DNA of 11,864 bases, taken from Bryobacterales bacterium (GTDB lineage Bacteria > Acidobacteriota > Terriglobia > Bryobacterales > Bryobacteraceae). The DNA lies in NCBI GenBank assembly GCA_025353235.1, contig JANXQZ010000308.1:1-11864 (forward strand), read 5' to 3'. Each line of letters begins with the position of its first letter. Positions within the stretch are counted from its first letter, which is position 1. The notes under the pieces were generated by a model. It ran no database searches, was not told the origin of the DNA, and saw nothing but the letters and a program-made list of their open reading frames with translations. The translations under genes and the position numbers were made by a program. Below are positions 1-6,988 of this stretch, piece by piece.

Positions 1-894
1 GTAGCCTACGACGGGGTGGAAACTCCTCATGGCCGCGTCGATCGCATGCTCGGTGGGGCGTGCACTTACATTTGCCTCTCGGCTAGTTTCTTCACCAAGC
101 CCAAGATCGTGGCCGTGGTTGGCGACGACTTCGAGCAGCAGGATTACGACCTCTTGCTCTCGCGCGGCATCGATCTGGAAGGTCTGGAGCGCGTGCCCGG
201 CAAAACGTTTTTTTGGCAAGGCGTCTACTCAGCCGACATGAACGACCGCACTACTTTGCGGACCGATCTGAACGTCTTCGCCGACTTCCAGCCCAAGCTT
301 CCCGCCGGCTATAAAGACACGCCTTATCTGCTTCTAGGAAATATTCAACCGGCGTTGCAGCGCAGCGTTCGAGCTCAGATGAACGGCGTTCGCCTAACCG
401 GCGGCGACACAATGAACTATTGGATCCAGGACTTCCGCGAAGAGCTCCTGGCCACCATCCGCGAATGGGACTTCCTGTTGATCAACGATGCCGAGGCTCG
501 CATGCTCTCCGGCGAGAATAACCTAAAGCGGGCGGCGCAGGTGATCCTCGATATGGGTCCAAACACGCTGGTAATTAAGCGCGGCGAGTACGGTGCAATC
601 CTGTTCCGGCGCGACGGCCACTTCATGGTCCCTGGGTATCTTCTGGAGGAGGTGTTCGACCCGACAGGCGCCGGCGATTGTTTTGCGGGCGGCTTCGTGG
701 GATACCTCGCCGAGCGCGGCTTCGACCTTAAAAATGGCCACGTGGATCATAAGGAACTGAGCCGGGCCGTAATCTACGGGTCGGTTATGGGGAGCTTCTG
801 CTGCGAGAAATTCGGAGTGGACCGGTTCCGCAATTTGACTCGCCACGAAGTGGACGTCCGCTTCAACGAATTTCGCCAATTCACCGAGTTTTGA
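1..894 (+). CDS. PfkB/ribokinase-family sugar kinase, 5'-partial
   Basis: A PfkB-fold kinase, expected to phosphorylate a sugar, nucleoside or similar hydroxyl group with ATP in the cytoplasm. The family signature DPTGAGDCFAGG is read at 658-693; the Asp codon at 676-678 (GAGD) is the expected catalytic base and the neighbouring glycines form the anion hole. An N-terminal LGGACTY block (codons near 49-69) matches the substrate-side GG motif, and VIKRGEYGA precedes the nucleotide site. An internal GTG at 16 could serve as a start, but the frame is open to base 1 and the residues before it (VAYDG, then VETPHG) look like the conserved first strand of the family, so the true start lies left of the window. 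The stop (892-894) overlaps the next gene's start. The substrate cannot be told from the sequence. Confidence 0.9.
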   Translation, partial: VAYDGVETPHGRVDRMLGGACTYICLSASFFTKPKIVAVVGDDFEQQDYDLLLSRGIDLEGLERVPGKTFFWQGVYSADMNDRTTLRTDLNVFADFQPKLPAGYKDTPYLLLGNIQPALQRSVRAQMNGVRLTGGDTMNYWIQDFREELLATIREWDFLLINDAEARMLSGENNLKRAAQVILDMGPNTLVIKRGEYGAILFRRDGHFMVPGYLLEEVFDPTGAGDCFAGGFVGYLAERGFDLKNGHVDHKELSRAVIYGSVMGSFCCEKFGVDRFRNLTRHEVDVRFNEFRQFTEF

Positions 895-2366
895 AGTCCC
901 AGCTTATTGCTCTCTTCTGCCTCAGCGCAATCAGCGCCGCCGCTGTTGCAACTGTTCAGTGGAATGGCTGGACTCTATACTACGGCGACGCCGAAGCGCA
1001 CTTAACCATCGCGCGCCGGGTGGTTGACTCGCGCACTCCAGGCTATGACCAGATCGGCACGGTATGGCTGCCGCTCCCGCATGTCCTGATGCTCCCGCTT
1101 GTGAGTTATGACCCACTCTGGCGAAGCGGTTTGGCGGGCGCCGTTCCTAGCGCCATCTGCTTCGTGCTTGGGGGCATGTTTCTGTTCGCCTCGGCGCAGC
1201 GCATCTTCGGGTCAATTGCGGCTGCCGCTGCCGCGCTTGCTTGCGTCGCGATGAATCCTAATTTTCTCTATCTGCAATCGATCCCGATGAACGAGGCGGT
1301 GCTGTTCGCGAGTCTGATGGCGCTGTTGTATTGCACCGTGGAGTTTCGCCAAACGCAATCGCTCGGGATGGTGGCGGGCGCGGGTCTCGCTAGTCTGTCG
1401 GCTTCCATGACTCGCTACGAGGGATGGTTCATCATCCCTTTTGTCACGCTCTTTTTCTTAGTCGCGGCGCGAAGAGGCAAGTTAGGCGCCGCGCTGCTGT
1501 TCGGATTCATCGCCAGTGCCGGACCTGTCTACTGGCTGATGCATAACTGGTGGTATTTCGGAAATGCGCTGTCCTTCTATAACGGCCCGTACTCGGCGAA
1601 AGCAATTCAATCCGGCAAGTCGTATCCGGGCGAGCACGATTGGCTGCAAGCGTTGCAGTATTTTGGTGCTGCCTTGCAATTGACGGCGGGCTGGGGAGCA
1701 GCGGGAATCGCATTGATTGGGCTGCTGGCGGCGCTGTGGAAACGACTCTGGTGGCCGCTCCTACTGCTCGCGCTGTCGCCTTTCTTTTACGTGTGGAGCA
1801 TGCACTCGTCGGGGAATCCAATTTATATCCCTACGCTTTGGCCGCACAGTTATTACAACACTCGCTATGGCTTGGCCGCGCTGCCGTTGTTAGCAATATG
1901 CGCGGGGGCAGCGGTGTCAGCGTTCCCGGTGCGGAGGCGCTGGTTTGCCGCCTTGACCGTGATTCTGATTTCGGGCATCCCGTGGCTGGCGCAGCCGCGA
2001 CCGGACGCGTGGGTTTGCTGGAAAGAATCCCAAGTAAACTCCGAAGCGCGGCGGGCCTGGACTCATGCTGCCGCGCGGTTTTTGGCCGGACACTATCAGG
2101 CGGGAACAGGGATTTTTTCTACGCTCGGCGATCTGGCTGGAGCTTTTCGCGAGGCGGGCATCCCCTTTCGAGAGGTGCTGCAGGAAGGAAACGAGCCTGA
2201 GTGGCAGTTTGCGATTTCGTTTCCAAGCATGTTCCTGCATGAGGAATGGGCCGTATCGATGGCGAAGGATTCAGTGTCCCGTGCCGTTGCTTCGCCCCGG
2301 TACCGACGCCTGGAAACGATCATTGCGAAAGACGCTCCGGAGATCCGTATCGACAAGAGGAATTGA
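891..2366 (+). CDS. GT-C-type membrane glycosyltransferase (ArnT/PMT-like), 491 aa
   Basis: A polytopic inner-membrane protein resembling lipid-linked-sugar glycosyltransferases of the GT-C superfamily (family 39-like). A first hydrophobic helix (about residues 4-22) is followed by the external-loop acidic motif GDAEAHL with D33 and E35, the usual GT-C metal/catalytic position. GTVWLPLPH (57-64), TRYEGW (174-179) and NTRYG (323-327) are further distinctive blocks, the last just before a late membrane helix. Many more hydrophobic segments lie between residues 80 and 365; residues from about 375 on are soluble. The start is a TTG at 891 sharing four bases (TTGA) with the kinase stop, which suggests translational coupling; no strong Shine-Dalgarno is seen, so a start inside the kinase gene is possible. 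Donor and acceptor are unknown. Family placement is by motif, not by search. Confidence 0.75.
   Translation: MKSQLIALFCLSAISAAAVATVQWNGWTLYYGDAEAHLTIARRVVDSRTPGYDQIGTVWLPLPHVLMLPLVSYDPLWRSGLAGAVPSAICFVLGGMFLFASAQRIFGSIAAAAAALACVAMNPNFLYLQSIPMNEAVLFASLMALLYCTVEFRQTQSLGMVAGAGLASLSASMTRYEGWFIIPFVTLFFLVAARRGKLGAALLFGFIASAGPVYWLMHNWWYFGNALSFYNGPYSAKAIQSGKSYPGEHDWLQALQYFGAALQLTAGWGAAGIALIGLLAALWKRLWWPLLLLALSPFFYVWSMHSSGNPIYIPTLWPHSYYNTRYGLAALPLLAICAGAAVSAFPVRRRWFAALTVILISGIPWLAQPRPDAWVCWKESQVNSEARRAWTHAAARFLAGHYQAGTGIFSTLGDLAGAFREAGIPFREVLQEGNEPEWQFAISFPSMFLHEEWAVSMAKDSVSRAVASPRYRRLETIIAKDAPEIRIDKRN
2355..2361 (+). promoter_or_regulatory. Ribosome binding site of dapF
   Basis: AAGAGGA lies 8 bases before the ATG at 2370, inside the last codons of the glycosyltransferase gene. 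It fixes the dapF start and supports translation from a shared mRNA. Confidence 0.7.
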
Positions 2367-2369
2367 AAC

Positions 2370-3149
2370 ATGACCGTACCGTTCATCAAAGCGCATGGGG
2401 CGGGAAACGACTTTCTCTTGACCTGGAACGATCAGGCTCCGCTTGAGAATCTTCCAGCAGTCGCGCGTGCGATTTGCAATAGGCATACCGGGATCGGCGC
2501 GGATGGCTGGATTTTGCTAAAGCGCGATTCGCTCCGACTCTTCAATGCGGATGGCAGCGAGGCGGAACTATCGGGCAATGGAACGCGCTGCGCCGCGGCG
2601 GTTTTGGTGGACGCGGGTGTGGCCGGGAACGAGGTGAGGCTTACGACTGGGGCCGGGTTGAAGACGCTTCGGTTGATCGAGCGGAAGGATCGGGAGTTTC
2701 TGTTTGAGATGGACATGGGGTTGCCGAACTTTCTCCCGGATCAGGTTCGGTTTGCGTTGCCCTTGCGTTCGGGTACGCAGGAGGTGACTATCGTCGATGT
2801 CGGGAACCCTCAGTGCGCGGTGTTTGTGACGGAATTTCCTTCGAGCTGGGAGCAGACTGGCGCAGAGATCGAGGCGCACCCGTTCTTTCCGAGACATACG
2901 AACGTGTCATTCGTTCGACTGGTGGACGAGCACGCGATTGATGTGCGTTTCTTTGAGAGGGGAGTTGGGCCGACCTTGAGTTCCGGCACTGGATCGACAG
3001 GCGCGGCGGTTTCGGCAATCTTGCGGGGGGTGGTGAAAACGCCGATTCGCATTCACACGCTGGCAGCGGATTTGCAACTGAGATGGGATGATTCGGTGTA
3101 TTTGACTGGGCCAGCAGAACTGATTGGCGCTGGAGATTTCTTTGTCTAG
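2370..3149 (+). CDS. dapF: Diaminopimelate epimerase-like protein with Ser/Ser active site, 259 aa
   Basis: DapF normally interconverts LL- and meso-diaminopimelate for lysine and peptidoglycan, using two cysteines as acid and base. Family hallmarks are clear: GAGNDF (10-15), RHTGIGADG (38-46), NADGSEAE (59-66), GNGTRC (69-74), DVGNPQC (143-149), NVSFV (178-182), FERGVGPT (195-202) and SGTG (205-208). Length is slightly short for the family (about 270-280). The odd point is that both catalytic cysteines are serine: S68 (TCG at 2571-2573) where CGNG is expected, and S205 (TCC at 2982-2984) where CGTG/CGSG is expected. The His of the usual GNPH block is Gln148. Ligand-binding positions N13, N146, N178, E196 and R197 are kept. 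It has a good ribosome site and starts 3 bases after the glycosyltransferase. It is a DapF homologue with high confidence; whether it is an active epimerase is open. Confidence 0.88.
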   Translation: MTVPFIKAHGAGNDFLLTWNDQAPLENLPAVARAICNRHTGIGADGWILLKRDSLRLFNADGSEAELSGNGTRCAAAVLVDAGVAGNEVRLTTGAGLKTLRLIERKDREFLFEMDMGLPNFLPDQVRFALPLRSGTQEVTIVDVGNPQCAVFVTEFPSSWEQTGAEIEAHPFFPRHTNVSFVRLVDEHAIDVRFFERGVGPTLSSGTGSTGAAVSAILRGVVKTPIRIHTLAADLQLRWDDSVYLTGPAELIGAGDFFV

Positions 3150-3273
3150 GGTGGGCTCTGTGTGCCGACAGGAGGCTGCTCGAAGGCTGCTATGCTGCTT
3201 TGTGGGGCAGGCAATCAATGCCAGGGAAAGTAAGTGACATTGGCCAGGATGCAGTTCCACTTAGCGACAGGCC
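3150..3273. other. Convergent intergenic region, no clear feature
   Basis: The gap between the stops of dapF (plus) and the isomerase-like gene (minus). I see no hairpin followed by a T-run on either strand. GTGGGGCAG at 3202-3210 is identical to the left edge of the palindrome cluster at 11798, but the palindrome itself is absent, so any relation is weak. Confidence 0.4.
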
Positions 3274-4146
3274 TTAAGCGGCCAGAACCGCCTTCATCTC
3301 GCGAACTGCCTTGGTCAAACTTGCGGTTTGATCCGCCAACGGCAGATACTCCATCGTTACGTAACCGTTGAAACCCACCTGTTTTATTGCCTTATAAATG
3401 TTCGCGTAGTTCATTTCACCCGTGCCAGGATCGTTACGGCCGGGATTGTCTGCGATGTGGTACACGGCCACATGAGGAGCGGCTTCCGTCAGCGTTCGGG
3501 TGACATTTCCGATTTGAACCTGCTCATGATAGATGTCGAACAAAAGCTTCACATGCGGGTTATCCACTTGCTTAATCAGCTTGAGCCCCTCCACGCAAGT
3601 AGTCAGAAAAAAATCCTTGTGATTCACTTTGGAATTCAGCGGCTCGACAATCAGACGCAAATTGGCCTTGGCTGCCAGATCTCCCGCGCGCTTCGCGGAT
3701 TCGAGTAAACAGGCGTATTGCGCTTCGCGAGTTGCGCCGGGCACTTCATCCCCGCTCATCAGAATGATCTGCGGCACATCCATCTTTTGCGCGAAGACCA
3801 TGGCTTTGCCGACATCTGCGAGAAAGTTGTCGCGCTGCTCCGGTCGAACCATCGAAACGGGACGCTTCTTCCAATCGGGAGTCGCGATGATCGTATCCAT
3901 TCCGAGATGCAAATCGCGGGCGCGCTTCTTCATCTCGCGAATTTCAGCGTCGCTCCACTCCATGTGTTCCGCGACGAGTTCGACGGACTCCACGCCAGAC
4001 TGCGCGGCCACATTGAGTTTCTCCTCAAACGTGCCTTTGAGCGTCCAGAGCATCACGGACGAAGTGATCTTCGGGGCCGTCGCTGGCGCGCTTCTGGCCA
4101 GGGAAAGAGCCGCGACGCCTGCTTTTACAAAAGTTCGCCGTTCCAT
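3274..4146 (-). CDS. Hydroxypyruvate isomerase-like TIM-barrel protein with Tat-type N-terminus, 290 aa
   Basis: A xylose-isomerase-like TIM-barrel protein (AP endonuclease family 2 fold) closest in look to hydroxypyruvate isomerase (Hyi). Expected metal ligands and catalytic acids are visible: E168 in LIVEPL, D204 and H207 in LLFDIYH, H230 in VYHIADNPGRNDPGTGE with E244, and E266 in VTMEYLP. The N-terminus reads MERRTFVKAG followed by a short hydrophobic stretch and an Ala-rich APATA, which resembles a twin-arginine export signal ending near residue 24; proline right after the possible cleavage site weakens that prediction. The ATG is fixed by AGAGGA a few bases upstream. It is divergent from the small membrane protein at 4208, with 61 bases between starts. 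Exact substrate is uncertain: the group also includes tagatose/psicose epimerases and inositol-pathway enzymes. Confidence 0.85.
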   Translation of the reverse strand: MERRTFVKAGVAALSLARSAPATAPKITSSVMLWTLKGTFEEKLNVAAQSGVESVELVAEHMEWSDAEIREMKKRARDLHLGMDTIIATPDWKKRPVSMVRPEQRDNFLADVGKAMVFAQKMDVPQIILMSGDEVPGATREAQYACLLESAKRAGDLAAKANLRLIVEPLNSKVNHKDFFLTTCVEGLKLIKQVDNPHVKLLFDIYHEQVQIGNVTRTLTEAAPHVAVYHIADNPGRNDPGTGEMNYANIYKAIKQVGFNGYVTMEYLPLADQTASLTKAVREMKAVLAA

Positions 4147-4149
4147 GTT

Positions 4150-4155
4150 TCCTCT
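4150..4155 (-). promoter_or_regulatory. Ribosome binding site of the isomerase-like gene
   Basis: Minus-strand AGAGGA followed by AAC and the ATG at 4146. The spacing is short but the match to the anti-Shine-Dalgarno is good, and it supports the Tat-like N-terminus as the true start. Confidence 0.55.
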
Positions 4156-4195
4156 GATTGTAGCCTGTACACTGGAGTCTCATTCGAAAAGCAGC

Positions 4196-4203
4196 AAGGA
4201 GAT
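4196..4203 (+). promoter_or_regulatory. Ribosome binding site deciding the start at 4208
   Basis: AAGGAGAT lies 4 bases before the ATG at 4208 (6 bases from GGAG). The reading frame is open for several hundred bases upstream, antisense to the isomerase gene; this site shows that translation begins at 4208. Confidence 0.75.
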
Positions 4204-4207
4204 ATGC

Positions 4208-4645
4208 ATGCCCGACACAAAGGTGCAGAACTACGCGAATCATGCGAAGTTCGATCCGCCGTTCCACTTTTTCCTGATGCCCATTGTGGTCACGAATTTC
4301 ATCGTCAATATCGTCCATGCCTTCCGGCATCCCGAACTCTCCGCCTATTGGTCGATTGTTCTGGCAGCCGCCGCGGTCGTCGCGGTATTCAAGATGCGGA
4401 TCTATTCGCTGAAGGTGCAGGATCGCGTCATTCGGCTGGAGGAGCGCTTGCGACTCTCGCAGACTCTTCCCGAACCTTTGCGATCGCGGGCTGCGCAACT
4501 GTCCGAAGCTCAACTGGTGGGTCTCAGGTTCGCCTCGGATGCGGAACTCCCCTCGCTGGTCGAGAAAACCTTAACCGGCAATTTGAAGAACGCCGAAGTG
4601 AAAAAAGCGATCGTGAACTGGCGTCCGGATCATTTCAGAGTTTAA
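4208..4645 (+). CDS. Small membrane protein, DUF6526-like, 145 aa
   Basis: An uncharacterised small protein with two predicted membrane helices (about residues 20-38 and 45-62) separated by a short loop, and a C-terminal soluble part. The block after helix 2, IYSLKVQDRVIRLEERLRL (65-83), is a highly charged amphipathic helix and, with the N-terminal NYANHAKFDPPFHFF, is characteristic of the DUF6526 family as I remember it. Residues 97-145 look alpha-helical and end in NWRPDHFRV. The start is set by a strong Shine-Dalgarno; the longer open frame upstream is antisense to the isomerase gene and is not coding. No function is known for the family. A TACACT hexamer at 4168-4173 could be its -10 box, without a clear -35. 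Confidence 0.82.
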   Translation: MPDTKVQNYANHAKFDPPFHFFLMPIVVTNFIVNIVHAFRHPELSAYWSIVLAAAAVVAVFKMRIYSLKVQDRVIRLEERLRLSQTLPEPLRSRAAQLSEAQLVGLRFASDAELPSLVEKTLTGNLKNAEVKKAIVNWRPDHFRV

Positions 4646-4660
4646 AAAAAGACCGTGCGT

Positions 4661-4666
4661 TAAAAT
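4661..4666 (+). promoter_or_regulatory. Possible -10 box for the cyclophilin gene (short or no leader)
   Basis: TAAAAT ends 10 bases before the ATG at 4677, and no Shine-Dalgarno lies between them. A start site about 7 bases downstream would give a leader of only a few bases. No convincing -35 is seen. Confidence 0.35.
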
Positions 4667-4676
4667 CGCAGTAGCC

Positions 4677-6065
4677 ATGATAAACGCTCGTTTGGCCTGC
4701 GCGATTGCCATTATTCTCTGCGTACCCTATGCGCTGGTTGGTCAAGACTCGCCCGCGCCCATAGTTCGGTTCCACACCACCCTTGGCGACATGGACGTGA
4801 CGCTTCTTCCGAACGCGCCGCTGACGGTCGCAAACTTCCTGAACTACATGAATCGCGGAGCTTACAACAATTCCGTGATTCACCGTTCCGTCCCCGGGTT
4901 CATCATTCAGGGGGGCGGATTTCAATTGCAGAACCACACCCTGGTGGCGATTCCCGCCGACGCTCCCGTCATCAATGAGCCCGGCGTTTCGAATGCACGC
5001 GGAACCCTGGCGATGGCTAAGCTTGGCAGCGATCCGAACAGCGCCACCAGCCAATGGTTTTTCAACGAGGGAGACAACTCCGCGAACCTAAACGCTCAGA
5101 ATGGCGGGTTCACCGTTTTCGGCCGCATTGTCGACAGCGCCGGGTTGGCGATTATGGATAAGATCGCATCCGTGCCGGTGCCAACACCGGGACCCTTGCC
5201 ATCGCCGTTCGATCAGATTCCGCTGTTGAACTACACCAGCGGCTCAGTGCAGGATCAAAACTATGTCGTGGTTTTATCTGTGACTTCGCTGGTTCCATTC
5301 CCTTCTATCGCGTCGAATGGCGTGATTGGGGCGAGCAACTTTGGGGGGTATCCGGCTGCGGGGCCAGGGTCGTGGATCGAAATCTACGGATCGAATCTAG
5401 CTGGAACTACTCGCGGCTGGGCTGGGTCCGATTTTTCGAATGGCAAAGCGCCCACTTCGCTGGATGGAGTTAGCGTGACGATTGCAGGTCAGCCGGCTTA
5501 TGTCAGCTATGTGAGTCCGAGTCAAATCAACGTGCAAGTGCCCGCTGGAGTTCCAGCTAGCGGGCTGGCACCGGTGGTGGTGACGTACAATAACGAGTCG
5601 AGCGTGCCGGTGACGCTGTCGCTAAGGCCGTACGAGGGAGGCCTGCTTGCTCCTTCCACTTTCAACGTGGCAGGCAAGCAGTACGTTGCCGCGATCCACG
5701 CCAGCACGGGCTTCTACGTGACGAACGGCAATGTTCCAGGTCTTCCCGCCGCCCCGGCCGTGCCCGGCGAAACGCTGATCTTCTACGGCGTCGGATTTGG
5801 ACCGGTTACCCCCGGCAGCATTCCAGTCGCAGGCCAAATCGTGCAAGGCCAAAACAATTTGGCAACGGCTCTGCAATTCAACATCGGCCAGATACCGGCC
5901 CAGGTTGCGTTCGCGGGATTGGTGCAAGGGCTGGTTGGGGTTTATCAGTTCAACGTGGTTGTCCCGGCAAATGCCCCGAATGGCGACCTTCCAGTGGACG
6001 TTTCCTTAGGCGCGTTAACCGTGCCCCAAACGCTCTTCCTTCCGGTGCGGGCCGCCGTTCAGTGA
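4677..6065 (+). CDS. Secreted cyclophilin-type peptidyl-prolyl isomerase fused to a Solibacter C-terminal domain, 462 aa
   Basis: An exported prolyl isomerase. Residues 1-22 form a Sec-type signal (hydrophobic AIAIILCVPYALV, cleavage near GQD). Residues about 28-205 are a cyclophilin domain: VIHRSVPGFIIQGG holds R70, F75 and Q78, equal to R55/F60/Q63 of human cyclophilin A; NSATSQWFFN holds the expected Gln (Q126); FTVFGRIV follows. Residues about 210-460 form a separate domain with SWIEIYGSNL (232-241), SPSQINVQVP (280-289), TLIFYGVGFGPVTPG and a closing YQFNVVVP, matching the TIGR03437-type domain that is abundant in Solibacter-like acidobacteria and probably an extracellular beta-rich module. 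The catalytic residues predict an active enzyme working outside the cytoplasm. The stop overlaps the stop of the opposing DUF1684 gene by 7 bases. Confidence 0.9.
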   Translation: MINARLACAIAIILCVPYALVGQDSPAPIVRFHTTLGDMDVTLLPNAPLTVANFLNYMNRGAYNNSVIHRSVPGFIIQGGGFQLQNHTLVAIPADAPVINEPGVSNARGTLAMAKLGSDPNSATSQWFFNEGDNSANLNAQNGGFTVFGRIVDSAGLAIMDKIASVPVPTPGPLPSPFDQIPLLNYTSGSVQDQNYVVVLSVTSLVPFPSIASNGVIGASNFGGYPAAGPGSWIEIYGSNLAGTTRGWAGSDFSNGKAPTSLDGVSVTIAGQPAYVSYVSPSQINVQVPAGVPASGLAPVVVTYNNESSVPVTLSLRPYEGGLLAPSTFNVAGKQYVAAIHASTGFYVTNGNVPGLPAAPAVPGETLIFYGVGFGPVTPGSIPVAGQIVQGQNNLATALQFNIGQIPAQVAFAGLVQGLVGVYQFNVVVPANAPNGDLPVDVSLGALTVPQTLFLPVRAAVQ

Positions 6066-6937
6066 TGGCCGTAGTTTAATTCACCGGCTTCGATCCTGAT
6101 CGCAAGCCGATTCTGCTTGGGGGGAAGCGGGCAGGTGGCATACGGAGTGAACGCGCAGGGCGGATTATAGGCTTCGTTGAAGTCTAGAATCACCTTGCCG
6201 TCTTTAGGCATCTCCGAATGCAGGAATCGGCCTGACGGATAGGTTTCTTTGCCCGCCGTCAGGTCTCGGAAGATAAAGAAGAGCGTGCCGTCTTCCACCA
6301 CCGGGTCCAGCCGAAGTTCTTTTCCTTGCAGGGGGAACAGCGCGTAGCCCGGACTCGGATTGTGCTCAATCTCTCCTAGAATATTCGGCACGGTGAGGAG
6401 CTTCGGCTTTTCGTACGCTACCCATTTCGCCACCACTCGATAATCCTGTTTTACCGGAAACCAGTGCAGGCCCGTAAACGCCTTGCGGTATTCGCTGTGT
6501 TTGTCTTTGAGGCGAATGGCGTCGCGCTCGCCGCGATGGATGACAAAGAACGTAAAGTCGCCGGTTTCGATGAGATCGGGCTTGGCATCCCCGTCATCCG
6601 ACTTGAGGGCGATTTGCGTCGCTTGTTTCCCATTCACCGTGACAGCAACCCCGGTCTCCGCTCGAAAGCTTGCTTTCTTATCTTTGTACTCGATGACGCC
6701 AACGCGAGCAGGCCCGCGAGCGAGCCGGATCGCACTCCCTGCACCCGATCCAACCGTGTTGGCACCTTCCTGCAACCAGATAAGTCCAGCGAGGGTCAGC
6801 CATCCAGAATCAGCCTTCAGGGTTGCCTCGCGTTTCTGTCTCCATTGATCTATGGAGTCTGTATAACTGGTCGCAGTGGATGCTGCAGCAAGAATGGAGA
6901 GTGTCGAAAACAAAGAGCCAACCCTTAATCTACCCAT
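6059..6937 (-). CDS. Secreted DUF1684-family protein, 292 aa
   Basis: A DUF1684-type protein of unknown function. The first 24 residues (MGRLRVGSLF, then a hydrophobic LSILAAAS) look like a Sec signal. The mature part opens with DSIDQWRQKRE and GWLTLAGLIWLQEG (45-58), and closes with the family's most conserved block around DFNEAYNPPCAFTPYATCPLPP, about residues 252-273, which has two cysteines, and NRL just after. The frame continues 39 codons upstream to 7054, but that part overlaps the start of the transporter gene, is not signal-like and is rejected; the ATG at 6937 places the signal at the N-terminus. A TATAAT hexamer lies 9 bases before this ATG with no Shine-Dalgarno, suggesting a leaderless or near-leaderless mRNA. 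It is convergent with the cyclophilin gene and divergent from the transporter. Confidence 0.87.
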   Translation of the reverse strand: MGRLRVGSLFSTLSILAAASTATSYTDSIDQWRQKREATLKADSGWLTLAGLIWLQEGANTVGSGAGSAIRLARGPARVGVIEYKDKKASFRAETGVAVTVNGKQATQIALKSDDGDAKPDLIETGDFTFFVIHRGERDAIRLKDKHSEYRKAFTGLHWFPVKQDYRVVAKWVAYEKPKLLTVPNILGEIEHNPSPGYALFPLQGKELRLDPVVEDGTLFFIFRDLTAGKETYPSGRFLHSEMPKDGKVILDFNEAYNPPCAFTPYATCPLPPKQNRLAIRIEAGELNYGHH

Positions 6938-6946
6938 TGTTGATCG

Positions 6947-6952
6947 ATTATA
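6947..6952 (-). promoter_or_regulatory. -10 box (perfect TATAAT) for the DUF1684 gene
   Basis: The minus strand reads CGGTATAATCG, with the hexamer ending 9 bases before the ATG at 6937. The expected start site falls within a few bases of the start codon. No good -35 at 17-18 bases, and no Shine-Dalgarno. Confidence 0.5.
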
Positions 6953-6972
6953 CCGTATTCCTCCGCTCGCGC

Positions 6973-6978
6973 TAGACT
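6973..6978 (+). promoter_or_regulatory. Possible -10 box for the transporter gene
   Basis: TAGACT ends 10 bases before the GTG at 6989. It keeps the TAnnnT skeleton and the same distance as the other start-proximal boxes in the window; taken alone it is weak. Confidence 0.3.
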
Positions 6979-6988
6979 CGCATAGAGC

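Noticed and set aside
16-18. GTG as the start of the PfkB kinase
   Set aside because: The frame is open to base 1 and the upstream residues fit the family's first strand, so the gene is more likely cut by the window edge.
1640-2200. 186-codon open frame inside the glycosyltransferase gene
   Set aside because: It is a +1 frame shadow of the GT-C coding sequence with no domain features.
3202-3222. Third copy of the palindrome cluster after dapF
   Set aside because: Only the GTGGGGCAG edge matches; the GATT-N3-AATC core is absent, so it may be chance or a decayed remnant.
3629-4207. Long plus-strand open frame leading into the DUF6526-like gene
   Set aside because: It is antisense to the isomerase-like gene, is Ser/Arg/Ala-rich without domain signal, and a strong ribosome binding site marks 4208 as the real start.
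3718-4674. 318-codon plus-strand open frame
   Set aside because: It overlaps two well-supported genes in other frames and has no recognisable motif; it reflects GC-driven absence of stops.
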